A stretch of DNA of 64,000 nucleotides from Pseudomonadota bacterium (GTDB taxonomy: Bacteria; Pseudomonadota; Alphaproteobacteria; Dongiales; Dongiaceae): contig JAJYUT010000006.1 in NCBI GenBank assembly GCA_021792365.1, positions 1 to 64,000 of the forward strand, given 5' to 3'. Positions within the stretch are counted from its first letter, which is position 1. Each line of letters starts with the position of its first letter. A program made the position numbers and the translations under genes. A model generated the notes under the pieces. The model searched no databases. It saw only the letters and a list, made by a program, of their open reading frames with translations, and was not told the DNA's origin. This document shows positions 1 through 7,860 of this stretch, in pieces.

Positions 1-257
1 TCACGGGACCGCGCGGCGGGATCGTGCTCGTCCGGTCGATCCAGGATGCCTATGATTTCATCAACGACTACGCGCCGGAGCATCTGGAAGTCCTATCGAG
101 CGAGCCGTTCAAGCATTTGGCCGGCATTACCAACGCATCCGAGGTTCTGCTGGGTTCGAGGACGCCGGTCACCATCGCCAACTTCATGCTCGGGCCGAAC
201 GGCGTTCTTCCCACCGGCGGGTGGGCGCGAACCTTTGGGCCGTTGTCCGTCACGGAG
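1..257 (+). pseudogene. hisD-like dehydrogenase, C-terminal fragment
   Basis: The reading frame is open from the left edge and encodes the C-terminal part of a histidinol-dehydrogenase-family protein. The stretch APEHLEV, then NFMLGPNGVLPTGG and ARTFGPLSVT, is characteristic of the family. Enzymes of this family are NAD-dependent alcohol dehydrogenases; besides HisD the family includes sulfopropanediol dehydrogenases, and the fragment does not show which type this is. The frame runs without a stop into transposase sequence at about 255-260, so the normal last residues are replaced and the gene is probably inactive. The 5' part lies outside the window. Confidence 0.7.
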
Positions 258-862
258 CGATATGGGCCGTACACGACGGCCTACAATCGCTTCAATCGCT
301 GGGCCAAGCGCAGGGTATGGGGTGCGGTATTCAGTGAGCTGGCGCAGCGCTCGCCCGACAGTCTGCGCATGATCGACAGCACGGTGGTGCGCGCTCATCA
401 GCATGCCGCGGCACCCAAAAAAACGGCCAAGAAGCGATCGGGCGCTCGCGCGGCGGCCTGACCACCAAGATCCACGCTGTAGTCGATGGCCGCGGCCTGC
501 CGGTTGGACTGGCTCTGACGCCGGGACAGGCGCACGACCTCACGGCCGTACCCGCCCTGATCGATGTCCTTCCGGCCAACAGCCGTCTCATTGCCGATAG
601 GGCCTACGATGCCCACTGGCTCCGCGAGCTCTTGCGCGAGCGCTGCATTCGATCCTGCATTCCGCCCACCCGAAGTCGGCGCATGCCACGGTACTACAGC
701 AAAATCCTGTATCGCGAGCGCAACCTCATCGAGCGTTTCTTCAACAAGATCAAGCACGCCCGCCGGATCGCAACCCGCTTCGAAAAGCACGCCGTCAACT
801 TCCTTGCCGCCGTTCAAATCGCCGCTATCCTTATCTGGGTCAGATTTGAGTCCACGACCTAG
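255..862 (+). mobile_element. IS5-family (IS427-like) transposase, 5'-truncated, with frameshift site
   Basis: After the hisD junction the frame encodes the end of an OrfA (RYGPYTTAYNRFNRWAKR, then MIDSTVVRAHQH) and stops at 459-461. OrfB continues in the -1 frame (RGGLTTKIHAVVDGRG, then IADRAYDA, ending with YxxRNLIERFFNKIKHARRIA) to 862. OrfB carries the DDE-type catalytic elements typical of IS5 elements: the D of IADRAYDA and the E of the YRERNLIERF region. A run of seven A at 417-423 lies where the two frames overlap, matching the -1 programmed frameshift known for the IS427 group. The N-terminal third of OrfA and the left terminal repeat are missing, so this copy cannot move by itself. 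The right inverted repeat was not identified. Confidence 0.8.
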
Positions 863-939
863 CTCATCGAAATGGCCGGCTCGCCCCGAAAGCAGACCGA
901 GCGCAAGCTGCTGAACCTCCCAAACAGAGGAGGTATTCC

Positions 940-1606
940 ATGCAGCACTCATCAAACGACACTGATCCAGCGGCACCTAAGGTTCCGTGGAACAAGGGAA
1001 AATCGTCGGCGCCAGACCACCGCTGCAGACCAAGCACGTATGGTCGATCGGCACCAAACTGCAGATGGACGGCAAAAGGCGCGACCTGGCGATGTTCAAC
1101 CTTGCGATCGACAGCAAGCTGCGAGGGTGCGACGTCATCCACATCAAGGTCGAGGACATCGCTCCTCGCGGTCTAACGGCAGGACGAGCCTGCGTCCGCC
1201 AACGCAAAACCGGACATCCCGTGAAGTTCGAATTGACAGAACAGACCCGGAAAGCGGTTGACGCTTACCTTAAGGCCAAGCCGAAGCACCTCGGCGACTT
1301 TCTGTTTGAGAGCCGGAGCCGGCCAAACCGCTGCCTCTCGACACGGCAATACTCTCGATGGTCTCGGGCTGGATAGCCGGTATTGGCCTGGATCCACGGC
1401 TATTCGGAACGCACTCTCACCGTCGCACCAAAGCCACGTCGATTTGCCGGCGGACGGGGAACCTGCGAGCCGTTCAGCTTCTGCTGGGCCACACGAAGAT
1501 CGAAAGCACAGTTCGATATCTTGGGATCGAAGTCGACGACGCCCTCTCAATCGCTGAGCAGGTCGATGTCAAACTATCGGGGCAGAGCGGACTCGCTCTG
1601 CCCTAA
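940..1606 (+). pseudogene. small tyrosine recombinase, frameshifted copy 1
   Basis: A strong AGGAGGT Shine-Dalgarno precedes ATG at 940. The protein starts MQHSSNDTDPAAPKVPWNKGK, loses frame by one base near 1003, resumes as PPLQTKHVWSIGTKLQMDGK, and loses frame again near 1358. It then continues as VSGWIAGIGLDP and ends with AVQLLLGHTKIESTVRYLG, the LLGH...Y motif of tyrosine recombinases. Comparison with the copy at 20059 shows that each shift is a single-base loss in this copy. The expected HSLRRTKA box appears as HSHRRTKA. The normal stop after the VDV residues is also lost, so the frame runs on through the hairpin to 1606. It is probably inactive. Confidence 0.75.
1580..1603 (+). terminator. 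10-bp perfect hairpin behind recombinase copy 1
   Basis: GGGCAGAGCG and CGCTCTGCCC form a perfect 10-bp stem with a 4-base loop. The same stem lies directly behind the second recombinase copy (20553-20576). It follows the point where the ancestral gene ended, so it may be a terminator, though no clear U-run follows. A recombinase recognition site is the alternative. Confidence 0.5.
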
Positions 1607-2037
1607 CCCTATGGCAGAGTCGTGCCATCGGCGGACCCATACCTGCCCAATCACCTCTTCATCCTAACGCCCTATGTAAGGATGCACAGTTGATCGGGCG
1701 GGCAACTGCTCAGCGATACGTCGACGCTGAACGGCAGCTTTGCGCCTGATGAAGGCATCCGCTGGGACGGCGGGCGCGTCTCATTCGTGCTAGTAGCAGA
1801 CATAAGATCGCTGTGACCAGAGAGCCAGCGTACCCTGCCGAACGGCGACCCGCGTGTGATCCGGTCTTCCCGCTTCACACCGGTGACGGTGGAAGCGGAG
1901 GCCATCGCGTATTTCGGGGGCAACCATGCCATCGGCTTGGGGTCTTCGAACCGGAGTATTCGTACTTGGACTCTGAGGCCTGCAAGATTGCTGCGTGGTC
2001 GATCGGCCAAAATGGCGGCGGGGAATCTCTGTCGGCA
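1607..2037. other. gap with unrecognised coding-like remnant
   Basis: No complete gene is evident. On the plus strand a coding-like stretch at 1710-1813 (ending FVLVADIRSL) stops, and a shifted frame at 1817-2030 reads TLPNGDPRVIRSSRF, then AEAIAYFGGNHAIGLG. The even composition suggests a decayed gene, but I do not recognise the family. It lies between the recombinase remnant and the end of the minus-strand operon. Confidence 0.3.
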
Positions 2038-3273
2038 CTATACCGAGCCGAGCGGTGTCGCGGCCTTGGCCTTGCTTTCGATGACCTTGTACAACAGGTC
2101 GGCTCCAATCGCCGCGTCGGAGGGCTCCAGCCACTCATCTTGATGATGGCTGATCCCATCACGCGACGGCACGAAAATCATTGCGGCTGGAGCAATCGCT
2201 GCGATCGCGCAGGCGTCATGCATGGCGCCACTTGAGAGGCGCATGCCCTTGTCGCCGGCTAAAACTTCGACCTCGCGGACCAGATCCGCATCGAAACGCA
2301 CGGTCGGAACCAGATGGGTAGTCTGCAATCTGGAGCGTGTGCCTTCCCGCTGATCGACCTCTGAAAGAACATCCCGCAAGAGCGTTTCCGCAAGATTCAG
2401 GACCTGATCTTCAGGAAAGCGCATGTCGATGGTGAAGCTGGCTTGGCCTGGCACGGTGTTGGGTGCATTGGTGCCGAGTTCCATTCGCCCGATGGTGAAG
2501 CGAATATCCGGGTCCATCCCCAAAAGCTGCCGCCGGGATTCCACTGCGAATGCCGATGCCGCCATGAACGCATCCCGCCGTCGGTTGGCCGGTGTCGTTC
2601 CGGCATGACGTGTTTCGCCGGTCACAGCTACCTGGTACCAGCGTGCCGCCTGAGCGGACTCGACAATGCCGATGGTCTTGCCGGCCGCTTCGAGGACCGG
2701 ACCCTGTTCGATATGGGATTCCAGATAGCAGGCCAGCTGTTCTGGACGTGGCCCGCCATCGCCGGCATACCCAATCTGGTTCAACGCCTCGCCAAAACTC
2801 AACCCGTCGGTCGTGCGCAGCCGATAGGCTTCCTCGCGAGAGACTTGGCCGGCGAAACCTTTTGAGCCGGTCTGCGCCGCTGAGAATCGGGCGCCTTCTT
2901 CGTTGGTCCAATTCGCCACCACCACCGAGCGATCGGTTTGCAAGCCGAGATCATTCAGGGTCCGGACAACTTCCAGCCCGGCCAGCACCCCATAGATGCC
3001 GTCGAAGCGACCGCCAACTGGCTGCGTGTCGAGGTGGCTGCCGGTCATGACCAGGCGATCGGATTCGGCGATGCCCCTGCGGATCGCGAACATGTTGCCG
3101 AAGGCATCGACCTCGACCGTGCAGCCCGCCTCGCGGCACCAGCGGGCAAAGAGATCGCGGGCCGCGCCGTCTTCCGGGCTGAGCGACAGCCGGCGGCAGC
3201 CGCCGCCCGGAATCTTGCCGATCTCCGCGATCTCCATGATGGACGACCAGAGCCGCCCCGGATTGATCAGCAC
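2038..3273 (-). CDS. M20-family N-carbamoyl-amino-acid / ureido hydrolase
   Basis: A 411-residue Zn-dependent amidohydrolase of the HyuC / AllC / beta-ureidopropionase group, which releases CO2 and NH3 from N-carbamoyl amino acids, ureidopropionate or allantoate. The metal-site pattern is present: GSHLDTQ (H80), RFDG (D91), NEEG (E125/E126), and ESHIEQGPVLE further on. The dimerisation lid follows (GETRHAGTTPANRR), then the C-terminal metal region (SGAMHDA, ISHHQDE). The start is GTG (3271-3273). It is the last gene of the operon read from 9020 downward, 37 bp behind the DUF1989 gene. The exact substrate cannot be read from the sequence. In this context, with a CE4-type ring hydrolase, a ureide or cyclic amide route is the best guess. 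Confidence 0.85.
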   Translation of the reverse strand: MLINPGRLWSSIMEIAEIGKIPGGGCRRLSLSPEDGAARDLFARWCREAGCTVEVDAFGNMFAIRRGIAESDRLVMTGSHLDTQPVGGRFDGIYGVLAGLEVVRTLNDLGLQTDRSVVVANWTNEEGARFSAAQTGSKGFAGQVSREEAYRLRTTDGLSFGEALNQIGYAGDGGPRPEQLACYLESHIEQGPVLEAAGKTIGIVESAQAARWYQVAVTGETRHAGTTPANRRRDAFMAASAFAVESRRQLLGMDPDIRFTIGRMELGTNAPNTVPGQASFTIDMRFPEDQVLNLAETLLRDVLSEVDQREGTRSRLQTTHLVPTVRFDADLVREVEVLAGDKGMRLSSGAMHDACAIAAIAPAAMIFVPSRDGISHHQDEWLEPSDAAIGADLLYKVIESKAKAATPLGSV

Positions 3274-3310
3274 CGGTTCACCCCGAGCGGATTACCGAAG
3301 GCGCGGGAGC

Positions 3311-3922
3311 CTAACCGAACACCTCGACCTGCACCGGTGTGTTCTTGTCACCGCAGATGCGCGTGATGTCCTGAGGGCAGGCAGATATGGCAAAGATTGC
3401 GTCCATTTCCGCCCGGAACACGATATTGTCGCCCGGCTTGGTGTCCGGCGATTGCAGTTCGATCCGCATGTCCGACGTCCAGGGGAAATGCGTGAAGAGA
3501 TTCCAGGGCTGCGGTGAGAATGGCAGCTTCACGCCGAGAGCGGCGAGCGCCTCGTGCATGTTGTCCTGGCAGTTCCGATGATGCCCTTTGTGTCCCAGCG
3601 TCTCGAATCGGGTGGGGTCGCAAGCCGCCAGCAGCATGTCATGTTGACCCGGCGAGTTGTCTTCGATCATGGTGACGATCGGTCGTCGCTTGTTGGTCAC
3701 TGCGACCTGGCCGGGCCGGACCACCATGCTGAGGTTCCAGACCCGCGTGTGACAGACTGACAGATGCTCGTTGGCGTCCGCCTTGCAGAACCCCCAGAAA
3801 TCGATCGGCTGCTGCCCCTCCAGGTCGGTCAACCGGAACATCTGCCCTTTGCGCGCTTCGAACGCATAGCCATAAGTCGCCGGGCACACATGATGATGCG
3901 TGATCTTGGATTGTACCGTCAT
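3311..3922 (-). CDS. DUF1989 (urea-carboxylase-associated) family protein
   Basis: A 203-residue protein matching the DUF1989 family, found beside urea carboxylase/allophanate hydrolase and other amide-nitrogen genes. Visible features are YGYAFEARKGQMFRLTDLEG near the N-terminus, CHTRVWNLSM, the region around HKGHHRNCQDN, and PWNLFTHFPW. The biochemical role of the family is not firmly settled. The gene sits between the solute-binding protein and the N-carbamoyl hydrolase in one minus-strand operon, which supports a function in catabolism of a urea-like or carbamoylated nitrogen compound. Start ATG at 3922; no signal peptide, so cytoplasmic. Confidence 0.85.
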   Translation of the reverse strand: MTVQSKITHHHVCPATYGYAFEARKGQMFRLTDLEGQQPIDFWGFCKADANEHLSVCHTRVWNLSMVVRPGQVAVTNKRRPIVTMIEDNSPGQHDMLLAACDPTRFETLGHKGHHRNCQDNMHEALAALGVKLPFSPQPWNLFTHFPWTSDMRIELQSPDTKPGDNIVFRAEMDAIFAISACPQDITRICGDKNTPVQVEVFG

Positions 3923-3980
3923 GTCAAATCATCCTGTCGCTATGGACGGCGTGCGCCGCCGTGTCGTCATTGCGGGGAAC

Positions 3981-5150
3981 TCAGCGGGTCAGCTCTTCCT
4001 GCCAGATACGCAGGATGTCATCGATGTTCGGCGCGACCGTATAGGTGAGGCTGCGGTCGTAGTTGGTCCACATGTTGGCGACGTCGATGACTGCCTTCTG
4101 CTCTTCCGAGAGCAGGGCCTCGACACTTTTGCTGGGCACCGGACAGGCGCTCCATTCGGTCCAGGCCAGCGCAGTACCCGCCTCGGTGGATACCAGGTGC
4201 TTCAGCAGGTCCTCGGCCAGTTCGGGATCCGCCGGGTCCTTGACCACAGCGGTCGCTTCGAGCCAGATCACGCCCTGCTTCATGCCGTTGATCGGCTCTG
4301 GCACGAAGCTCACGATTTCCATGTTGCCGGCCTTGCGCATGCCGGACGCGATGTAGTTGCCGCCGGCGAGGAAGATGAGCGCCGAGCCGTCGAGCAAGGC
4401 GCGCTGCGCCTGGACCAAGTCGGCGGTGATCAGGCGGGTATTGTTGAACAATGCGCGGAAGACCTTGCGCACCTCGTCGAGCTGGTTCTGATCCAGCGGT
4501 TCGAACGGATTGATGCCGGCGTAAAGGATGACCTGAAAGGTCGCCCAGTCGCCGAAATCGAGGATGCCGATGCGGTCGCGGTTGGCCGGATCGAAGACTG
4601 GCGCATAGGAGTTCCAGTCCTCCGGCTTTGAATGCTTGGTGTTGATGTTAACGCCGACCCATCCCCAGCGAGTTGGCAGGCCGGTGATCCTGCCATCCCA
4701 CATGAGCGGTTCGAAGGGCTGAGCGAATTGCGGGTAGAAGGAATCGAAGGTCTCCCGGAACGTCGCGGCATCCAGAAAGTGGCAGATGTCGGCCGCTCCC
4801 ATGCGCTGGATCCATGGCACGTCGTTGGTGATGACGTCGTAGTCGCGGTAGCCGCCCGCCACCATCTTGGTGAAGGTGCCGCCCGAATCGGTGAGCGAGG
4901 TGAACTTGATGCGCGTGTCGTGTGCTTTCTCCCAGCTCCCCACCACTTCGGGTGCCTGGTAGCCGTCCCAGCCGACATAGTTCAACTCTCCAGCGGCGTG
5001 AGCTGGCCGCGGCGGGCCCGAGGCTCCGCCTACGGCCAACGCGGAGGCGCCGGCAGCTTCAAGAAAACGACGCCGGGTCAGGCCGGGCCCGGTGGCCGGA
5101 GCCTGGGCGGTTCCCTGGTGATGCAAGTCCACATAGCTTAGTCGCTTCAT
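3981..5150 (-). CDS. PotD-like ABC transporter substrate-binding protein (Tat signal)
   Basis: A 389-residue periplasmic binding protein of the spermidine/putrescine type. The N-terminus carries a twin-arginine signal (LTRRRFLEAAGASALAVGG, residues about 24-42) with an Ala-rich cleavage region. The mature part begins ELNYVGWDGY, the usual first beta strand of this class, and later has YDVITNDVPWIQRMGA and LDQNQLDEVRKVF. AGGGAGAG precedes the ATG at 5150. It lies 48 bp behind the deacetylase gene and belongs to the importer encoded upstream (ATPase 9020, permeases 7860 and 6988). The family handles polyamines, opine-like and other small amine compounds, so the ligand is open. Confidence 0.88.
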   Translation of the reverse strand: MKRLSYVDLHHQGTAQAPATGPGLTRRRFLEAAGASALAVGGASGPPRPAHAAGELNYVGWDGYQAPEVVGSWEKAHDTRIKFTSLTDSGGTFTKMVAGGYRDYDVITNDVPWIQRMGAADICHFLDAATFRETFDSFYPQFAQPFEPLMWDGRITGLPTRWGWVGVNINTKHSKPEDWNSYAPVFDPANRDRIGILDFGDWATFQVILYAGINPFEPLDQNQLDEVRKVFRALFNNTRLITADLVQAQRALLDGSALIFLAGGNYIASGMRKAGNMEIVSFVPEPINGMKQGVIWLEATAVVKDPADPELAEDLLKHLVSTEAGTALAWTEWSACPVPSKSVEALLSEEQKAVIDVANMWTNYDRSLTYTVAPNIDDILRIWQEELTR

Positions 5151-5198
5151 TGCGCTCTCCCTGTTTCTGTCGTTTTCGGTTTCTTGTCGACTGCGGCG

Positions 5199-6137
5199 CT
5201 ACTCCGCCGCCTTCTGGCGAAGCTCGGGCAACGGCTCCGCGTAGTATGGGAATGCGTGGCGCCGCGGCGCCCAGGCGCCGGTGGCGGCGCAGGCCGCGAC
5301 GTGCGCCGCGATGTCCTCGAGCGCGGCGATCCAGACGTCGCCTTGCGCGGTGATTTCGGCGAGCCAGTCGGCGAGGCGATCGACCCGCGACAGACGTCCG
5401 GTCACGAAAGGATGCCAGACGGTAATCACCATGCCGCCGTGACGCCGCGCCGCCTGCAGCTCGGCATCGTAGACCGCGAAGGCTTCATCCGGCGAACGGA
5501 TCGGCATGACATAGTTGAATTCGTGCGCATGAGTGAAATGCGCCCAGTCGTCCATCGCATGATGGGTGGGCAGGACCGTCAGTGGCCCCGCCGCGGTCTC
5601 CAGCACGTAGGGGACGTCGTCGCCCATCAACGTCGAATCGTAAAGGAAGCCGCGCTCCGCCAGCAGCCGGGGCGTGTGCTGCGAGGCCGAGTAGAGCGGC
5701 CCGCGCCAGCCGCGCGGCGCCTTGCCGGTCAGCCGCTTGATGACCTCGACCTGGCGGTCGAGCCAGTAGGCCTGCTCCTCCACCGGTTTGTCGTTGGCCG
5801 CCTCATGCAGGTAGCCGTGGGCGGCGATTTCGTGGCCGTCCTTCAGGATGGCCTCCACCAGATGCGGGTATTTCTCCATGCACCAGGCGGGATAGAAGAA
5901 GGTCTGCTTCAGTCCGTAATGGCGATAGAGCTCGAGCAGGCGCGGCACCGCCAGCTCGTCGTATTTGAGCCACGAGATCGAAGCGAGGAAATCAGGCGAC
6001 CGGTCCGGATAGGCGATGTGGATCAGGCTGTCGGTATCGACGTCGAAGGTGATCGCCAACGCCGCCTTGGCGCCGCCGGGCCACGGGACCGGGTTGTCGA
6101 TCCACCTGAACGGGTTGGCGGTGCTTTGTTTGCTCAT
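5199..6137 (-). CDS. polysaccharide-deacetylase family (HpPgdA/PuuE-like) amidohydrolase
   Basis: A 312-residue CE4-fold hydrolase. The first catalytic/metal motif is ALAITFDVDTDS (D32, D34) and the metal histidines are in IAAHGYLHEA (H107, H111). A WRGPLYSAS segment and YDSTLMGDDVPY follow. The FDVDTD form, without signal peptide or membrane anchor, resembles the HpPgdA / PuuE / cyclic-imidase branch more than secreted chitin deacetylases. Members of that branch open cyclic amides such as allantoin or imides, though peptidoglycan deacetylation is also known. The ATG at 6137 overlaps the stop of the permease gene (ATGA), so the two are translationally coupled. Its place between transporter genes and the ureido hydrolase favours a cytoplasmic ring-opening step. 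Confidence 0.82.
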   Translation of the reverse strand: MSKQSTANPFRWIDNPVPWPGGAKAALAITFDVDTDSLIHIAYPDRSPDFLASISWLKYDELAVPRLLELYRHYGLKQTFFYPAWCMEKYPHLVEAILKDGHEIAAHGYLHEAANDKPVEEQAYWLDRQVEVIKRLTGKAPRGWRGPLYSASQHTPRLLAERGFLYDSTLMGDDVPYVLETAAGPLTVLPTHHAMDDWAHFTHAHEFNYVMPIRSPDEAFAVYDAELQAARRHGGMVITVWHPFVTGRLSRVDRLADWLAEITAQGDVWIAALEDIAAHVAACAATGAWAPRRHAFPYYAEPLPELRQKAAE

Positions 6138-6988
6138 GTCGCCACCTCCGGAACAGCTGCAGCAATGCTGCCATGCGCCCGTGCGGCGCCGCGCCGCCGC
6201 ACCGCTTCGGCCGCGACGACGAGGATCGCCATCGGAATGAGAACAAGCGTCGCCAGCGCCGGGTAGAGGGGCGACGAGTTGTAGGACAGTCCGGCATAGA
6301 CGAAGGTCGGCAGGACGCTGCTGGTGCCGGCAAGGTTGAAGGAGATGTAGAAGTTCGACCAAGACAGCAGGAAGCTGAAGATCGCCGCGGAAAGAATGCC
6401 GGGCCACAGCAACGGCAGGGTGATGTCGCGATAGATCTCCCAGGCCGTGGCGCCGCAATCCGCTGCCGCCTCTTCCACCGAGCGGTCAAGGCCGGCCAGT
6501 TGCACCCCGACCACGACCGCCGCGAACGGCATCGTATACACGATGTGGCCGATCGCCGCCGACCACAGCCCGAGCGAGTAGTCGAAGAGATTGGCCCCCA
6601 TTGCGAACCACAGCAGAAGAATGACCCCGAGCAGGAGTTGCGGCATCGCAATGGGACTCAGCACGAAGACGCCGATTGCCGTCCTGCCGCGTAGGCGAAC
6701 GCGCTGCAGGCCGAGCGCCAGCAGCGTGCCCAGGGTTGTGCTGACCAGCATGGTGATGACCGCCAGCAGCAGGGAGTTGCGTGCCGCTTCAGGGAGGTCC
6801 GGATGCTCGAAGATGGCCGCATACCACTTCAGCGTCACGCCGTCGAAGGGCAGCACCAGGTAACGTCCTTCGCGCACGGAGAAGACGAGCAGGGTCACCA
6901 GCGGCAGGTAGAACAGCGCCAACGCGGCGGCGAGGCTGCCATAGAGAACGAGGCGGATGGCGGTAAGCTCCAGCTTCGACCAGGTCAT
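6134..6988 (-). CDS. PotC-like ABC transporter permease
   Basis: A 284-residue inner-membrane permease with about six helices, beginning MTWSKLELTAIRLVLYGS. The cytoplasmic EAA loop is visible as EEAAADCGATAWEIYRDITLPLLWPG, the contact site for the ATPase. I start it at ATG 6988, which overlaps the stop of the preceding permease as ATGA; a longer open frame to 7228 is only antisense overlap. Together with the 6985-7860 gene it forms the membrane channel of the PotABCD-type importer of this operon. Confidence 0.88.
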   Translation of the reverse strand: MTWSKLELTAIRLVLYGSLAAALALFYLPLVTLLVFSVREGRYLVLPFDGVTLKWYAAIFEHPDLPEAARNSLLLAVITMLVSTTLGTLLALGLQRVRLRGRTAIGVFVLSPIAMPQLLLGVILLLWFAMGANLFDYSLGLWSAAIGHIVYTMPFAAVVVGVQLAGLDRSVEEAAADCGATAWEIYRDITLPLLWPGILSAAIFSFLLSWSNFYISFNLAGTSSVLPTFVYAGLSYNSSPLYPALATLVLIPMAILVVAAEAVRRRGAARAHGSIAAAVPEVAT

Positions 6989-7860
6989 GTCCGGCCTCGC
7001 ATCCGCTTGATCTGCCATCCGGCGATCGCCATGGTGGCGATCGTCACGGTGAAGAGGACGACCGTGAGCGCCGCCCCAAGCGGCCAGTTGACGCGTGTTT
7101 CGAACGTCTGGCGGATGAGCGTCCCCATCATGGGGTCCTTGCCGCCGCCAAGGACGCGCTCCTCGACCAACGAACCCATGCTGAGGATGAAGACGAAAGC
7201 GCCACCCGCGAGCACGCCCGGCAAGCACAAAGGCAGCGTGATGTCGCGAAACGCCCGCAGGTGCGACGCGCCGGAATCATAGGCCGCGAGCAGAAGGTCG
7301 CGATCCACCGCCGAGAGCGAGAGATAAATGGTGAAGATCATGAAGGGCAGCAAATTCGCGGTGATGCCCAGCAGAGTGGCCGCCAGAGTAAAGACGAGGC
7401 CGGTGTCGTAGTCGGCGGGCACCACGGCCAAGGCCCGGAGAATCCAGTTCAGGATTCCCTCCTGGTCGAGGAACAGAACCCAGCCATAGGTCTTGAGCAC
7501 CATGTCGCTCAAAAACGCGAACAGGATGGCAAGCTTTATATGCGCGTCATAGGCGGAGAGCCGGGTCACCATCACATAGGCGACCGGGAAGGCCAGCGCA
7601 AAGCAACACAGCACCGCGAGCGCCGACATCGCCAGGGTGCGCAGCAGCGCGAGCCAGATATGCGGAGCGGAGAACACGCTGATCCAGGTATCCAGGGACC
7701 ACACCCAGGCAACCCGGAAATTCTCGCTGGCCTGGAAGGTGAGCAGCAGCAGGAGCACGATGGGCACGCCATAGAACGCGAGCTGCCACGACCCGGCAGG
7801 CGTCAGATAAAGCAGGAGCTGTCGAGGCACTTCCGCCCCCAGTGGCGTCATGCCGGTCAT
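6985..7860 (-). CDS. PotB-like ABC transporter permease
   Basis: A 291-residue permease of the spermidine/putrescine class. It opens MTGMTPLGAEVPRQLLLYL, followed by a first helix (FYGVPIVLLLLLTF), and contains the EAA-type loop YDSGASHLRAFRDITLPLCLPG. The ATG at 7860 overlaps the stop of the ATPase gene (ATGA). The next permease again overlaps at its end, so ATPase, two permeases and the amidohydrolase form a tightly coupled translation unit. Confidence 0.88.
   Translation of the reverse strand: MTGMTPLGAEVPRQLLLYLTPAGSWQLAFYGVPIVLLLLLTFQASENFRVAWVWSLDTWISVFSAPHIWLALLRTLAMSALAVLCCFALAFPVAYVMVTRLSAYDAHIKLAILFAFLSDMVLKTYGWVLFLDQEGILNWILRALAVVPADYDTGLVFTLAATLLGITANLLPFMIFTIYLSLSAVDRDLLLAAYDSGASHLRAFRDITLPLCLPGVLAGGAFVFILSMGSLVEERVLGGGKDPMMGTLIRQTFETRVNWPLGAALTVVLFTVTIATMAIAGWQIKRMRGRT

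Noticed and set aside
5199-6458. Longer 419-residue start for the amidohydrolase
   Set aside because: The extra N-terminus overlaps the permease deeply and is basic shadow sequence; ATG 6137 with the ATGA overlap is preferred.
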